Positions 36,075 to 43,906 are shown, numbered from the stretch's first letter. The stretch is DNA of 64,000 nt from Flavobacterium sp. (GCF_027531705.1 NZ_JAPZSP010000026.1:22719-86718), one strand, 5' to 3'. Notes: generated by a model from the sequence alone, not told the origin. Translations and numbers: made by a program.

Positions 36075-36629
36075 TTATTTTGGTAAAAGTACATCTCCAA
36101 TTACATGGATAACTCCATTTCCTGTTGGTATTGAAGCAACTATTTCTGAACCGTTTACATACGTTTTGTCACCTTTTTTAGTGATTTTTACTTTACCTCC
36201 AAATACCATATCAAACTCTTGTCCGTCTTGCATATATTCAGTTTTTAGTGTTCCTACATAAGTATGATAACCTAAAATATTTTCTAAATCACCTTTTTTC
36301 TCTGGTTTTAATAAACCTTCAACTGTTCCTGAAGGCAATTTATCGAATGCTGCATTGGTTGGTGCAAAAACGGTAAATGGTCCAGCATTGCTTAATGAAG
36401 TTACTAATCCTGCAGCTTTTACAGCCGTAACTAAAGTAGTGTGATCTTTGCTTCCAACAGCAGTTTGTACAATGTTTGGAACAGAAGTTTCATCCACTAC
36501 ATTTTCTTGTCCGCCAGAACTTATTTCAGTAGTTTCAGAAGTGGTTTCTTTTGCAGCTTGATCGTTTTGTTTGCAACCTATGGCAATAAATAAACTTGCC
36601 AATAACAATGTTTTAATTGATTTTTTCAT
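36075..36629 (-). CDS. fasciclin-domain lipoprotein
   Basis: This 184-residue protein has a lipobox FIAIGCKQ (Cys19), a Thr/Glu-rich linker and one FAS1 domain with the motifs NAGPFTVFAPTNAAFDKLP and NGVIHVIGDVLLPK. FAS1 domains mediate adhesion in other organisms; their bacterial role is unclear. It lies downstream of the crp/HxHxH operon on the minus strand and has its own predicted operator (site C), placing it in the same regulon. Confidence 0.88.
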   Translation of the reverse strand: MKKSIKTLLLASLFIAIGCKQNDQAAKETTSETTEISSGGQENVVDETSVPNIVQTAVGSKDHTTLVTAVKAAGLVTSLSNAGPFTVFAPTNAAFDKLPSGTVEGLLKPEKKGDLENILGYHTYVGTLKTEYMQDGQEFDMVFGGKVKITKKGDKTYVNGSEIVASIPTGNGVIHVIGDVLLPK

Positions 36630-36693
36630 AATAAATACTTTTTTATACTTTCAAATTATATATGCAAAGTACCTAATTATGAAACAGTTATTT

Positions 36694-36709
36694 TATGAGT
36701 GCAATCATA
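36694..36709 (-). promoter_or_regulatory. predicted Crp/Fnr-type operator, site C
   Basis: The perfect palindrome TATGA-GTGCAA-TCATA lies 36.5 bases from the conserved G of a weaker minus-strand -7 box (GTACTTTG, 36665-36672). It would control the fasciclin gene. It overlaps the stop of the upstream membrane protein gene. Confidence 0.72.
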
Positions 36710-37958
36710 ATAATGGATGATTTTTAACTTTTTTTATAGAATAAAAAGCAGTAATTCCAATTCCAGAAACTAGAATAATTGCAGCTCCAAAAAGCATTTC
36801 GTTTGCAAATGGAATTATGGTGTAACTAAACGATGCAATGCCTTGAACAGCAAGAATTATTTCGTTTAACAAAACGCCAATTGAGAAAATAATTACACCG
36901 ATTTTTATGGGTTTGTTAAAGTGAATTAAATGATTGGCATAAATGTAAAAGAGCAAAAACAACGAAATAATCGCTAACAAAACCAAATGCAAATAAGCAA
37001 TTACAATCGGTCTAAATCCAAATGCAAGTTGACTAATTGCTGGAATAGTTGAACCCAATTGAAGCAAAAATTTTATACTCAAAGCTAATCCAACGAAAAG
37101 TAAAATATAGCGTAAAAAGAAAGGAAAATTTTCAAGAAATTCTCGTTTCGTTTTTATTATAATTAGTAAAAATTTAAACCAAGTATAAACTTGAATAAAA
37201 GCAGCAATTACTGTTAGAATGTAAATCACAATCGGTAAATCCGACCAAAGTGTCGATAGAAAATACGCTGGAATACAAGATACAAAAAACAGCCAAAAAG
37301 TTCTTTTGAAAAATGGATTTTCAGACGATTTTAATTGTAAAAAAGAAATTAATAATCCCATGCAAGCAAAGAAAAACCAACCATTATATTGAAAATGCAA
37401 ATAATAATAAATGGAAGCTAAATATTCTTCTTGATGAATATTTTTGGTAACCATCATATAAGCCAAAGCAAATGTCCCAAACGATGAAATCACATTGAAA
37501 AATAAAGCGGCTTTAAACCAATTTTTAGCCAAATCATCATCAGAAATCAGCTTCAAATCTTTTATGAAATAATACGCAAAAACACATGAAACTATGATTG
37601 AAGCTGTAGAAAAAACTATAGAAATCAATCCATAACCTTGAATGATAAAAAACACCAACATTCCATAAGCACAAATCAAATTGGCGGTTAAAATTGAACT
37701 GTATTTTTCTAAAAATCTGTTCTCTCTTTTCTTTTCTCTTTCTTCTTTTTTCTTCTCTAAAAAAACAATCATCAACACCATCAAAGTATGACTAATCCAA
37801 CCCGAAAAAGCAAAATGTGAATGCGAATGTTGTAAATGTTTTTGGTCGAAAAATGGAAATTCAAAACCTATTTTGTAACGCATTAAAAGTCCGATAACTG
37901 CAACAATTAATAAGTTTAGTATTGAAAATTTCAGCCAAAATTTGCTGTTAAAGTGCAT
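36705..37958 (-). CDS. multi-helix membrane protein with HxHxH motif, possibly haem-binding
   Basis: This 417-residue protein has about 12 membrane helices. The motif HLQHSHSHFAFSGWISH (His41, 44, 46, 48 and 57) at the entry to the second helix recalls helix II of haem-copper oxidase subunit I or NnrS-type proteins. A later LHFQYNGWFF and AYLHLVLLAI supply further His residues. The adjacent His pair of the copper-B site is not visible, so I do not call it an oxidase. It overlaps the crp gene by 1 bp and should be co-expressed with it; a nitric oxide link is inferred. Confidence 0.6.
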   Translation of the reverse strand: MHFNSKFWLKFSILNLLIVAVIGLLMRYKIGFEFPFFDQKHLQHSHSHFAFSGWISHTLMVLMIVFLEKKKEEREKKRENRFLEKYSSILTANLICAYGMLVFFIIQGYGLISIVFSTASIIVSCVFAYYFIKDLKLISDDDLAKNWFKAALFFNVISSFGTFALAYMMVTKNIHQEEYLASIYYYLHFQYNGWFFFACMGLLISFLQLKSSENPFFKRTFWLFFVSCIPAYFLSTLWSDLPIVIYILTVIAAFIQVYTWFKFLLIIIKTKREFLENFPFFLRYILLFVGLALSIKFLLQLGSTIPAISQLAFGFRPIVIAYLHLVLLAIISLFLLFYIYANHLIHFNKPIKIGVIIFSIGVLLNEIILAVQGIASFSYTIIPFANEMLFGAAIILVSGIGITAFYSIKKVKNHPLL

Positions 37959-38548
37959 TAGAAATATATTTTATGATTTATGATATCTATCTTTTTATCT
38001 GCTTTCATTTTTGCAAAAGCTCTGATTACTGTTTCAACTCGTAAGCCTGTGAAATTGGCAATTTCTTGCCTTGTAAAAGGAACCATTTCTTTGATTTTAC
38101 AATCGGAACCTTTTTTATGTGCATTCAAAAAAGCAATAATTCTAAATTCAGGTTTTTGATTGATAATGTCTTTAGATGTTTTAGCTTTAGAGTGAATTCT
38201 TTGTGCCATTAAATTCAAAAAATTCTTTTGAATAGAAGGATATTCATCCAATATTTTCAAGAATTTATCTTTAGAAAGTTTTATGATTTTACTGTCTTGA
38301 AAAGCCACAGCTGTTGCTGGATAACATTCATTGATTAAAAGTGGTGGTTCTCCAAAACTTTGGCCATTCGCAAAATAACCTTGTGTAAATTCTTTTCCTT
38401 CATCATTAGAATTGTACATTTTGACACTTCCATCTATGATTTGAAAATAAAAATTAGCCATTTCTTCTTCATCAAAAATCACCTCATTTTTCTTGTATTC
38501 TTTGGCAATTGCTCCCCAAGAAAATAGTAAATCTAAATCTATTTGCAT
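37958..38548 (-). CDS. Crp/Fnr-family transcription regulator
   Basis: This 196-residue regulator has a cyclic-nucleotide-fold sensor domain (about 15-115), a dimer helix and a C-terminal winged helix with FTRQEIANFTGLRVETVIRAF (about 158-178). It has no N-terminal Cys cluster, so it is not an Fe-S Fnr; a haem-based nitric oxide sensor (Dnr-like) is possible. The recognition helix VETVIR keeps the Glu and Arg that read the TGA core in Crp and Fnr. That fits the TATGA-N6-TCATA sites nearby, including one in its own promoter. The downstream membrane protein gene overlaps by 1 bp. Confidence 0.88.
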   Translation of the reverse strand: MQIDLDLLFSWGAIAKEYKKNEVIFDEEEMANFYFQIIDGSVKMYNSNDEGKEFTQGYFANGQSFGEPPLLINECYPATAVAFQDSKIIKLSKDKFLKILDEYPSIQKNFLNLMAQRIHSKAKTSKDIINQKPEFRIIAFLNAHKKGSDCKIKEMVPFTRQEIANFTGLRVETVIRAFAKMKADKKIDIINHKIYF

Positions 38549-38611
38549 GATTGATAATGTGTTTTTTAAGTCGAAAAACCGTTGCTGATAAGCGATTTTG
38601 ACTTATGGTTA

Positions 38612-38619
38612 CAAAGTTA
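38612..38619 (-). promoter_or_regulatory. -7 box of the crp gene
   Basis: On the minus strand this reads TAACTTTG, a perfect TAnnTTTG. Its conserved G is 37.5 bases from the centre of site D. No -33 element is visible, as expected for an activated promoter. Confidence 0.65.
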
Positions 38620-38641
38620 ATTTTTATAAAAATACTAAAAT

Positions 38642-38657
38642 TATGACCATAATCATA
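38642..38657. promoter_or_regulatory. predicted Crp/Fnr-type operator, site D, shared by divergent promoters
   Basis: The perfect palindrome TATGA-CCATAA-TCATA is centred at 38649.5. The -7 boxes TAAATTTG (38680-38687, plus) and TAACTTTG (38612-38619, minus) have their conserved G at exactly 37.5 bases on each side. One bound dimer could act on both the regulator gene and the CxxxC-protein gene. Confidence 0.78.
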
Positions 38658-38691
38658 TAAATCTCTAAAATTCTTATTGTAAATTTGCCTT

Positions 38692-39069
38692 GTGAAAAAA
38701 ATTGTAATCATAGTAATTCTAGCAATATTTCTAAAACCGATTCTTCCGGTTCTAGATTATGTTGTTAATTACGATTATATTACAAAAGTTCTTTGCGAAA
38801 ACAAAGCTAAACCTGAGCTTAAATGTAATGGTAAATGTCATTTGATGAAAGAATTGGCTAAAGCATCTGAAGACGAAAAACCAATTAATTCAGATAAAAA
38901 AGACAATTCTAAACAAGAAATCGAACTTTTATTTTGCAACGAAGTATCCGAAATTAATTTTAGACAAGTTTACTTTCATAATAAAACTTCTATTGGAGAC
39001 AACTATGCCAACTTATACTTTCACTCGGTAAGTTGCTCCGTTTTTCATCCACCCACAATTATTTCTTAA
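38692..39069 (+). CDS. small membrane-anchored protein with CNGKC motif
   Basis: The only plausible start is GTG at 38692 (MKKIVIIVILAIF). The 125-residue product has an N-terminal membrane helix or leader, then VLCENKAKPELKCNGKCHLMKEL with Cys35, Cys45 and Cys49 and His50, which looks like a metal site, probably copper. A Lys/Asp-rich segment follows. The predicted transcript starts at about 38691, so the message would be leaderless. It is next to an MbnP/MbnH-like pair and regulated by site D. I do not know a characterised homologue. Confidence 0.65.
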   Translation: MKKIVIIVILAIFLKPILPVLDYVVNYDYITKVLCENKAKPELKCNGKCHLMKELAKASEDEKPINSDKKDNSKQEIELLFCNEVSEINFRQVYFHNKTSIGDNYANLYFHSVSCSVFHPPTIIS

Positions 39070-39191
39070 ATTTTATCGTATGTCAGTTCATAATCATTGA
39101 ATTGACAGGATTATTACATCCAAATTGTTTTGAAGAGAAATCTTTTAAGACAAACTTTTCTATAAACTTTAATTAATAAAAAAAAACAAAA

Positions 39192-40019
39192 ATGAAATTT
39201 CAATTAAAAAATATTTCAATAGCTATGGTTACCGCTTTAGCATTAACTTCATGTAACAAAGATGATGATAATGAAGCAATAACAGGAAACGGAAACTTAA
39301 CCGTAAATTTTGAAAATGGTTTTGAGGACCAAGGTGGAATTACAATTGGAACCACTTTTAGAAAAACTACTAATAATCAATATTATAACTATTCTTGCTT
39401 GAAATATATAATCTCCAATGTTGTTTTGATAAAAGCTGATGGAACTGAGGTTAAATATAATTATAATGATCCAAATAAAGGAGCTTTTATTATTGATCAA
39501 GCTGATGGTTTAATAGAGCATCCTGCCGCATTAACTGGAATTCCTGCAGGCGATTATACAAAAATTCGTTTTGGAATTGGAATTTCTCCTGAAGCATATA
39601 ATCTTGGTGAAAGTGGACAAGCTACTTTTTGGACAAAAGCAGTAGATGCTGGAATGGTTTGGACATGGGCTTCAGGGTATCGTTTTGTAAGATTAGAAGG
39701 TGCTTATGGAGAAACACAAGCTACTGCAACAAATATATTTGCTCATCATTTTGCAAACATGGGTAATATTTTAGCTAATGGAACGCCTAATTTATACAAA
39801 GAAGTTACATTAGATTTACCTACAACTGCTAAAGTTCGTACTAATGTTTCTCCTGTTGTTCATGTCATGGCTGATTTTACAAAGCATCTTGACGGTGACA
39901 CAAAAATTATTCTAGATGAAACAACTAGTGATGCCATGAGTGGTTCAATGCAATGTGTAAGGGATATGGTTGCTAATTTGACCAAAATGTTTACTGTTGA
40001 ACACGTTCATAATGACTAA
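39192..40019 (+). CDS. MbnP-family copper-associated lipoprotein
   Basis: This 275-residue lipoprotein (lipobox ALTSC, Cys21) has the MbnP pattern: NLTVNFENGFEDQG, NYSCLKYIISNVVLI, GIPAGDYTKIRFGIG and the Trp-rich TFWTKAVDAGMVWTWASGYR (Trp147, 157 and 159). Known MbnP and MopE/CorA proteins carry a kynurenine made from Trp by the partner haem enzyme MbnH and bind copper. The MbnH-type gene follows, after a strong hairpin. A 122-bp leader holds an imperfect hairpin (39079-39113). Confidence 0.85.
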   Translation: MKFQLKNISIAMVTALALTSCNKDDDNEAITGNGNLTVNFENGFEDQGGITIGTTFRKTTNNQYYNYSCLKYIISNVVLIKADGTEVKYNYNDPNKGAFIIDQADGLIEHPAALTGIPAGDYTKIRFGIGISPEAYNLGESGQATFWTKAVDAGMVWTWASGYRFVRLEGAYGETQATATNIFAHHFANMGNILANGTPNLYKEVTLDLPTTAKVRTNVSPVVHVMADFTKHLDGDTKIILDETTSDAMSGSMQCVRDMVANLTKMFTVEHVHND

Positions 40020-40042
40020 TTCAAAATCATAAAATCTGAAAT

Positions 40043-40079
40043 AACTTTCTTCACAAATCGTGAAGAAAGTTGTTTTTTT
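40043..40079 (+). terminator. terminator or attenuator between mbnP-like and mbnH-like genes
   Basis: A perfect 12-bp stem (AACTTTCTTCAC pairing with GTGAAGAAAGTT) around AAATC is followed by a T-run, 24 bases after the MbnP stop and 16 before the next ATG. It should lower expression of the peroxidase-type gene relative to MbnP. Confidence 0.85.
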
Positions 40080-40094
40080 ATTAAATCAAAAAAA

Positions 40095-41129
40095 ATGAAG
40101 TTATTAGTTTTGTTTTTAGGTATGTTGTTAGTTTCATGTAGTGATAGTGATTCAGATAGTGATTACGAATCAATTACTCTTGAAAAACCATCCAATTTTC
40201 CTGCTATAAAGTTCAATAGTCAAGAAAATCCAATTACAAAAAGTGGTGTAGAATTGGGAAGAATGCTTTTCTATGAAGGCGATTTAGCTTCTGATGGCGT
40301 TGTTTCTTGTGGATTTTGTCACATTCAATCCGATGCTTTTACACATCACGGACACACATTAAGTCATGGGGTTGATGGTCTTTCAGGAATTCGAAATACA
40401 CCACCAGTACAAAATATGGCTTTTATGGAAAACATTATGTGGGAAGGCGTTTTGCATAATCTGAGTACTATGGCGTTGGCTCCAATAAGCAATCCTGTGG
40501 AAATGAATGGCAATTTTGAGATTATAGTTCAAAAATTGCAAAATTCAACCAAACATAATTATAAAACCCAATTCAAAAAAGCGTTTGGTAATGAGGAGAT
40601 AACAGCAAACAAAGTACTGTTTGCACTTGGACAATTTATGGCAACAATGGTTTCTTCTAATTCAAAATATGATAAATATAGTAGAAATGAAGGAGTTTCA
40701 TTAACAACGGATGAATTGCAAGGATTGTCTATTTTCAATCAAAAATGTGCTTCTTGCCATACAACAGATTTGTTTACAGATCAATCCTATAGAAATACGG
40801 GTTTGGCGTTTAATAATTCCTTGAATGATAATGGAAGACAAAGGGTTACGCTCGATCCTAATGATTATATGAAATTTAGAGTACCGAGTTTGCGAAATGT
40901 TGAACTGACAAAGCCTTACATGCATGATGGTAGATTTTATACATTAGAAGCAGTTTTGAATCATTATTCATCTGGAATGGTTGATTATCCAAATTTAGAT
41001 CCAATTTTCAAGCAAAACGGAAATACTGGAATTCCACTTACAGATCAGGAGAAACAATTGTTAATCACTTTCTTGAAAACACTAACTGATTATGAGTTTA
41101 TTTCAAATTCAAAATTTTCAGAAATATAA
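40095..41129 (+). CDS. di-haem peroxidase of MauG/MbnH type
   Basis: This 344-residue lipoprotein (LLVSC, Cys15) has two c-haem motifs: CGFCH at 72-76 and CASCH at 217-221. Typical family segments are GRMLFYEGDL, GLSGIRNTPPVQNMAF and KPYMHDGRFYTLEAVLNHY. In the MbnP/MbnH system such an enzyme oxidises Trp of MbnP to kynurenine; as a stand-alone member it would be a cytochrome c peroxidase. Its place directly after the MbnP-like gene favours the former. The next gene begins 7 bp after the stop. Confidence 0.88.
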   Translation: MKLLVLFLGMLLVSCSDSDSDSDYESITLEKPSNFPAIKFNSQENPITKSGVELGRMLFYEGDLASDGVVSCGFCHIQSDAFTHHGHTLSHGVDGLSGIRNTPPVQNMAFMENIMWEGVLHNLSTMALAPISNPVEMNGNFEIIVQKLQNSTKHNYKTQFKKAFGNEEITANKVLFALGQFMATMVSSNSKYDKYSRNEGVSLTTDELQGLSIFNQKCASCHTTDLFTDQSYRNTGLAFNNSLNDNGRQRVTLDPNDYMKFRVPSLRNVELTKPYMHDGRFYTLEAVLNHYSSGMVDYPNLDPIFKQNGNTGIPLTDQEKQLLITFLKTLTDYEFISNSKFSEI

Positions 41130-41136
41130 ATTACTT

Positions 41137-42099
41137 ATGAGAAATATTATTTTTATTATAGTTGTTTTCTTTTTTCAATTTTCTTTTGCTATTGAAAAAG
41201 ACAGTTTGTCTAGATCAAATCAGTTTAAAAAATATTATCTAATTCCTGAAAAAGTCTTTTGCGATGCTTGTGGATGTTCTGCAAGTGGCGGAAGTATGGG
41301 CTTTGCTTCGATGTTGAATTCTAATTTTGTTGGAATTCGTTATTTTAATCAACAGTACAAAAGTCGATTTGGTATATATAGTAATTCTCCTTGGTACGAT
41401 GAAAATTACAATACAACTCAAGTATGGGCTCGTATCCCAGTGATGAAAAATATTCAGCTTTCAGCATTAATTCCCTATCATTCTCACAATCGTGATTCGG
41501 AAACTGGTGAGGAAAATATTACTGGTTTAGGAGATATTACGGTTATGGCAATGTATAGATTGTATCAGACACATCGTGACAGTACCTTTCTTGCACATAC
41601 ATTGCATTTAGGAGGTGGTGTTAAGGCTCCAACTGGAACTTATGACGAAGCAAACAATTCCGGAAAAGCCAATAAAAGTTTTCAACTCGGAACTGGAAGT
41701 TGGGATTTTCAATTAGTTTCTGAATACATCATAAGAAGAAAGAAGTTTGGATTGAATACTATGTTGAATTATACTTTTAAGTCAGAAAACGACAAGTTTT
41801 ACCGCTATGGAAATCAATTTAATTATTCTGGAACTTTTTTCTATTTGTATGAAAAAGATAAGCTTTCGATAGCACCACAAGTTGGCTTTGCAGGCGAAGT
41901 TTATGAGTCAAATTACAGTCATAAAATTCTGCAAGAAGAAACGGCAGGCGATATTCTTTTCGGGAAAATTGGTTTTGAAGTTGGGCGCGATAAGTTTTCT
42001 ATGGGTATGAATACGATGGTTCCTATAAATCAAAATTTAGCAGCAGGAAACATTGAAGCAAAATACCGTTGGAGTATAAATTTGAATTACAGTTTGTAA
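41137..42099 (+). CDS. outer-membrane channel-like protein with CDACGC motif
   Basis: With ATG 41137 the product has 320 residues and a signal peptide (MRNIIFIIVVFFFQFSFA). After the leader comes VFCDACGCSASGGSMGF (Cys42, 45 and 47), a probable metal-binding N-terminal tag. The rest is amphipathic beta-strand typical of the MetA-pathway/porin-like transporter families. It closes the MbnP/MbnH operon and might pass copper or a copper chelator across the outer membrane (inference). An in-frame ATG at 41092 would overlap the upstream gene and spoil the signal peptide. Confidence 0.7.
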   Translation: MRNIIFIIVVFFFQFSFAIEKDSLSRSNQFKKYYLIPEKVFCDACGCSASGGSMGFASMLNSNFVGIRYFNQQYKSRFGIYSNSPWYDENYNTTQVWARIPVMKNIQLSALIPYHSHNRDSETGEENITGLGDITVMAMYRLYQTHRDSTFLAHTLHLGGGVKAPTGTYDEANNSGKANKSFQLGTGSWDFQLVSEYIIRRKKFGLNTMLNYTFKSENDKFYRYGNQFNYSGTFFYLYEKDKLSIAPQVGFAGEVYESNYSHKILQEETAGDILFGKIGFEVGRDKFSMGMNTMVPINQNLAAGNIEAKYRWSINLNYSL

Positions 42100-42101
42100 A
42101 C

Positions 42102-42140
42102 AAAAAAAGGAACTCAAATTAGCTTCGAGTTCCTTTTTTT
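42102..42140. terminator. bidirectional rho-independent terminator
   Basis: AAAAAAAGGAACTC and GAGTTCCTTTTTTT form a perfect stem with an 11-base loop, separating the convergent outer-membrane gene and lysS. Confidence 0.92.
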
Positions 42141-42158
42141 TATTTGATAAAATTTAAA

Positions 42159-43856
42159 TTATTTCCCCAAATACTCAACAATTTTTGCATCACCATCAAC
42201 CACCACTTTCATCAAGCCGTGTTTGCTTAATCCTTTGCTTGCTGCATCCCATTTTTTTCCACTTAAAGCGGATTTTTCTTTTAAATCACCAATTGAGATT
42301 CCCTCGTTAGCTTTCAAAATTTCAATAATCCATTTTTCATCTTCAGTCAATTCAAGTTGCTTTTTCTCAGGTCGCATTTGTGGGAAGAAAAGCACTTCTT
42401 GAATCGAAGGATTGTTGGTCAAGAACATAATCAATCTGTCCATTCCAATTCCCAATCCAGAAGTTGGCGGCATTCCGTATTCTAACGCTCTTAAAAAGTC
42501 TTCGTCTATAATTCCGTTGGCTTCATCATCACCTTTTTCACTTAAAGCCATTTGAGCTTCAAAACGCTCACGTTGGTCTATTGGATCATTTAGCTCTGAA
42601 TACGCATTTGCGATTTCTTTTCCGCAAACCATCAACTCAAAACGTTCTGTCAATTCAGGATTGTCTCTATGCGATTTGCATAACGGTGACATTTCTTTTG
42701 GATAATCAGTGATAAACGTTGGTTGAATAAAATTTCCTTCGCATTTAGCTCCAAAAATCTCATCAATCAATTTTCCTTTACCCATAGTTTCGTCTACTTC
42801 AATTCCCATCGATTTTGCTGCTTCAAAAAGTTCTGCTTCTGTTTTCCCAGAAATATCAAAACCTGTAAAGTTTTTAATAGCATCAGTCATGGTAACTCGC
42901 GCATATGGAGCTTTGAAACTTACTTTATGTTCGCCAAATGTTGCGTCAGTTGTTCCGTTTACAGCAGTAGCACAATGTTCTAATAAATTTTCTGTGAACT
43001 CCATCATCCAGTTGTAGTCTTTGTAAGCTACATAAATTTCCATTGCGGTAAATTCAGGATTATGCGTTCTATCCATACCTTCATTTCTGAAGTTTTTTGA
43101 AAATTCATAAACGCCATCAAAACCACCAACAATCAATCTTTTTAAGTATAATTCGTTTGCAATTCTTAAATATAAAGGAATATCCAAAGCATTATGATGC
43201 GAAATAAAAGGTCTAGCCGCAGCACCACCAGGAATAGCTTGCAAAATCGGCGTTTCCACTTCCATATAACCAGCTTCGTTAAAGAAATTTCTCATGGCAG
43301 TAAAAAGTTTCGTTCTTTTTACAAAAACTTCTTTCACATTTGGATTTACAACCAAATCAACATAACGCATTCTATAACGCAATTCAGCATCATTAAAGGC
43401 ATCGTGAACTTTTCCATCTTCATCAACTTTTGGCAAAGGCAACGGACGCAAAGTTTTACTCAAGAAAGTAAAATTATCAACTCTTACACATTGAGCACCA
43501 ACTTTTGTTGTAAATAATTCTCCTTCAACTCCAATGAAATCACCTAAATCAGTAAGTTTTTTAAAAACTGTATTATATAGTGTTTTGTCTTCGCCTAAAC
43601 ATAGCATATCTCTGTTTAGATAAAGTTGAATTCTACCATCTCTATCTTGCAATTCGGCAAAACAAGCTTTCCCTTGATCACGAACACTCATTAATCGTCC
43701 AGCCAAATTGACCTTCTTGCCTTCTTCAAAATTTTCCTTCACCTGTTTAGAAGTTGTATTCACCGGATATAAATCCGCAGGATAAGGGTTAATTCCAAGT
43801 TCGCGCAAAGCGTTCAATTTGTCTCGTCTAATGATTTCTTGTTCCGAAAGTTGCAT
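42159..43856 (-). CDS. lysS: lysyl-tRNA synthetase (class II)
   Basis: This 565-residue enzyme has an N-terminal OB-fold anticodon domain (VNLAGRLMSVRDQGKACFAE), motif 2 FRNEGMDRTHNPEFT and motif 3 GLGIGMDRLIMFLT. After about residue 500 there is an extra domain of about 65 residues (ELTEDEKWIIEILKANEG, then SIGDLKEKSALSG), winged-helix-like and absent from E. coli LysS. It is seen in Bacteroidota relatives as far as I recall. The promoter has a perfect -7 box (minus TATCTTTG, 43876-43883) with TTTT 19 bases upstream. Confidence 0.95.
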   Translation of the reverse strand: MQLSEQEIIRRDKLNALRELGINPYPADLYPVNTTSKQVKENFEEGKKVNLAGRLMSVRDQGKACFAELQDRDGRIQLYLNRDMLCLGEDKTLYNTVFKKLTDLGDFIGVEGELFTTKVGAQCVRVDNFTFLSKTLRPLPLPKVDEDGKVHDAFNDAELRYRMRYVDLVVNPNVKEVFVKRTKLFTAMRNFFNEAGYMEVETPILQAIPGGAAARPFISHHNALDIPLYLRIANELYLKRLIVGGFDGVYEFSKNFRNEGMDRTHNPEFTAMEIYVAYKDYNWMMEFTENLLEHCATAVNGTTDATFGEHKVSFKAPYARVTMTDAIKNFTGFDISGKTEAELFEAAKSMGIEVDETMGKGKLIDEIFGAKCEGNFIQPTFITDYPKEMSPLCKSHRDNPELTERFELMVCGKEIANAYSELNDPIDQRERFEAQMALSEKGDDEANGIIDEDFLRALEYGMPPTSGLGIGMDRLIMFLTNNPSIQEVLFFPQMRPEKKQLELTEDEKWIIEILKANEGISIGDLKEKSALSGKKWDAASKGLSKHGLMKVVVDGDAKIVEYLGK

Positions 43857-43875
43857 AGTATTGTATTTAAGCGTG

Positions 43876-43906
43876 CAAAGATAGTTATTAGTTTAAAAGT
43901 TTAAAA
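43876..43906 (-). promoter_or_regulatory. lysS promoter
   Basis: On the minus strand TTTT-N19-TATCTTTG matches the Bacteroidota pattern with one mismatch at -33. The start would lie near 43871, giving a leader of about 15 bases. Confidence 0.55.

Noticed and set aside
36705..37958. Calling the HxHxHF protein a nitric oxide reductase or terminal oxidase
   Set aside because: The copper-B His pair and helix-X motif needed for catalysis are not visible.
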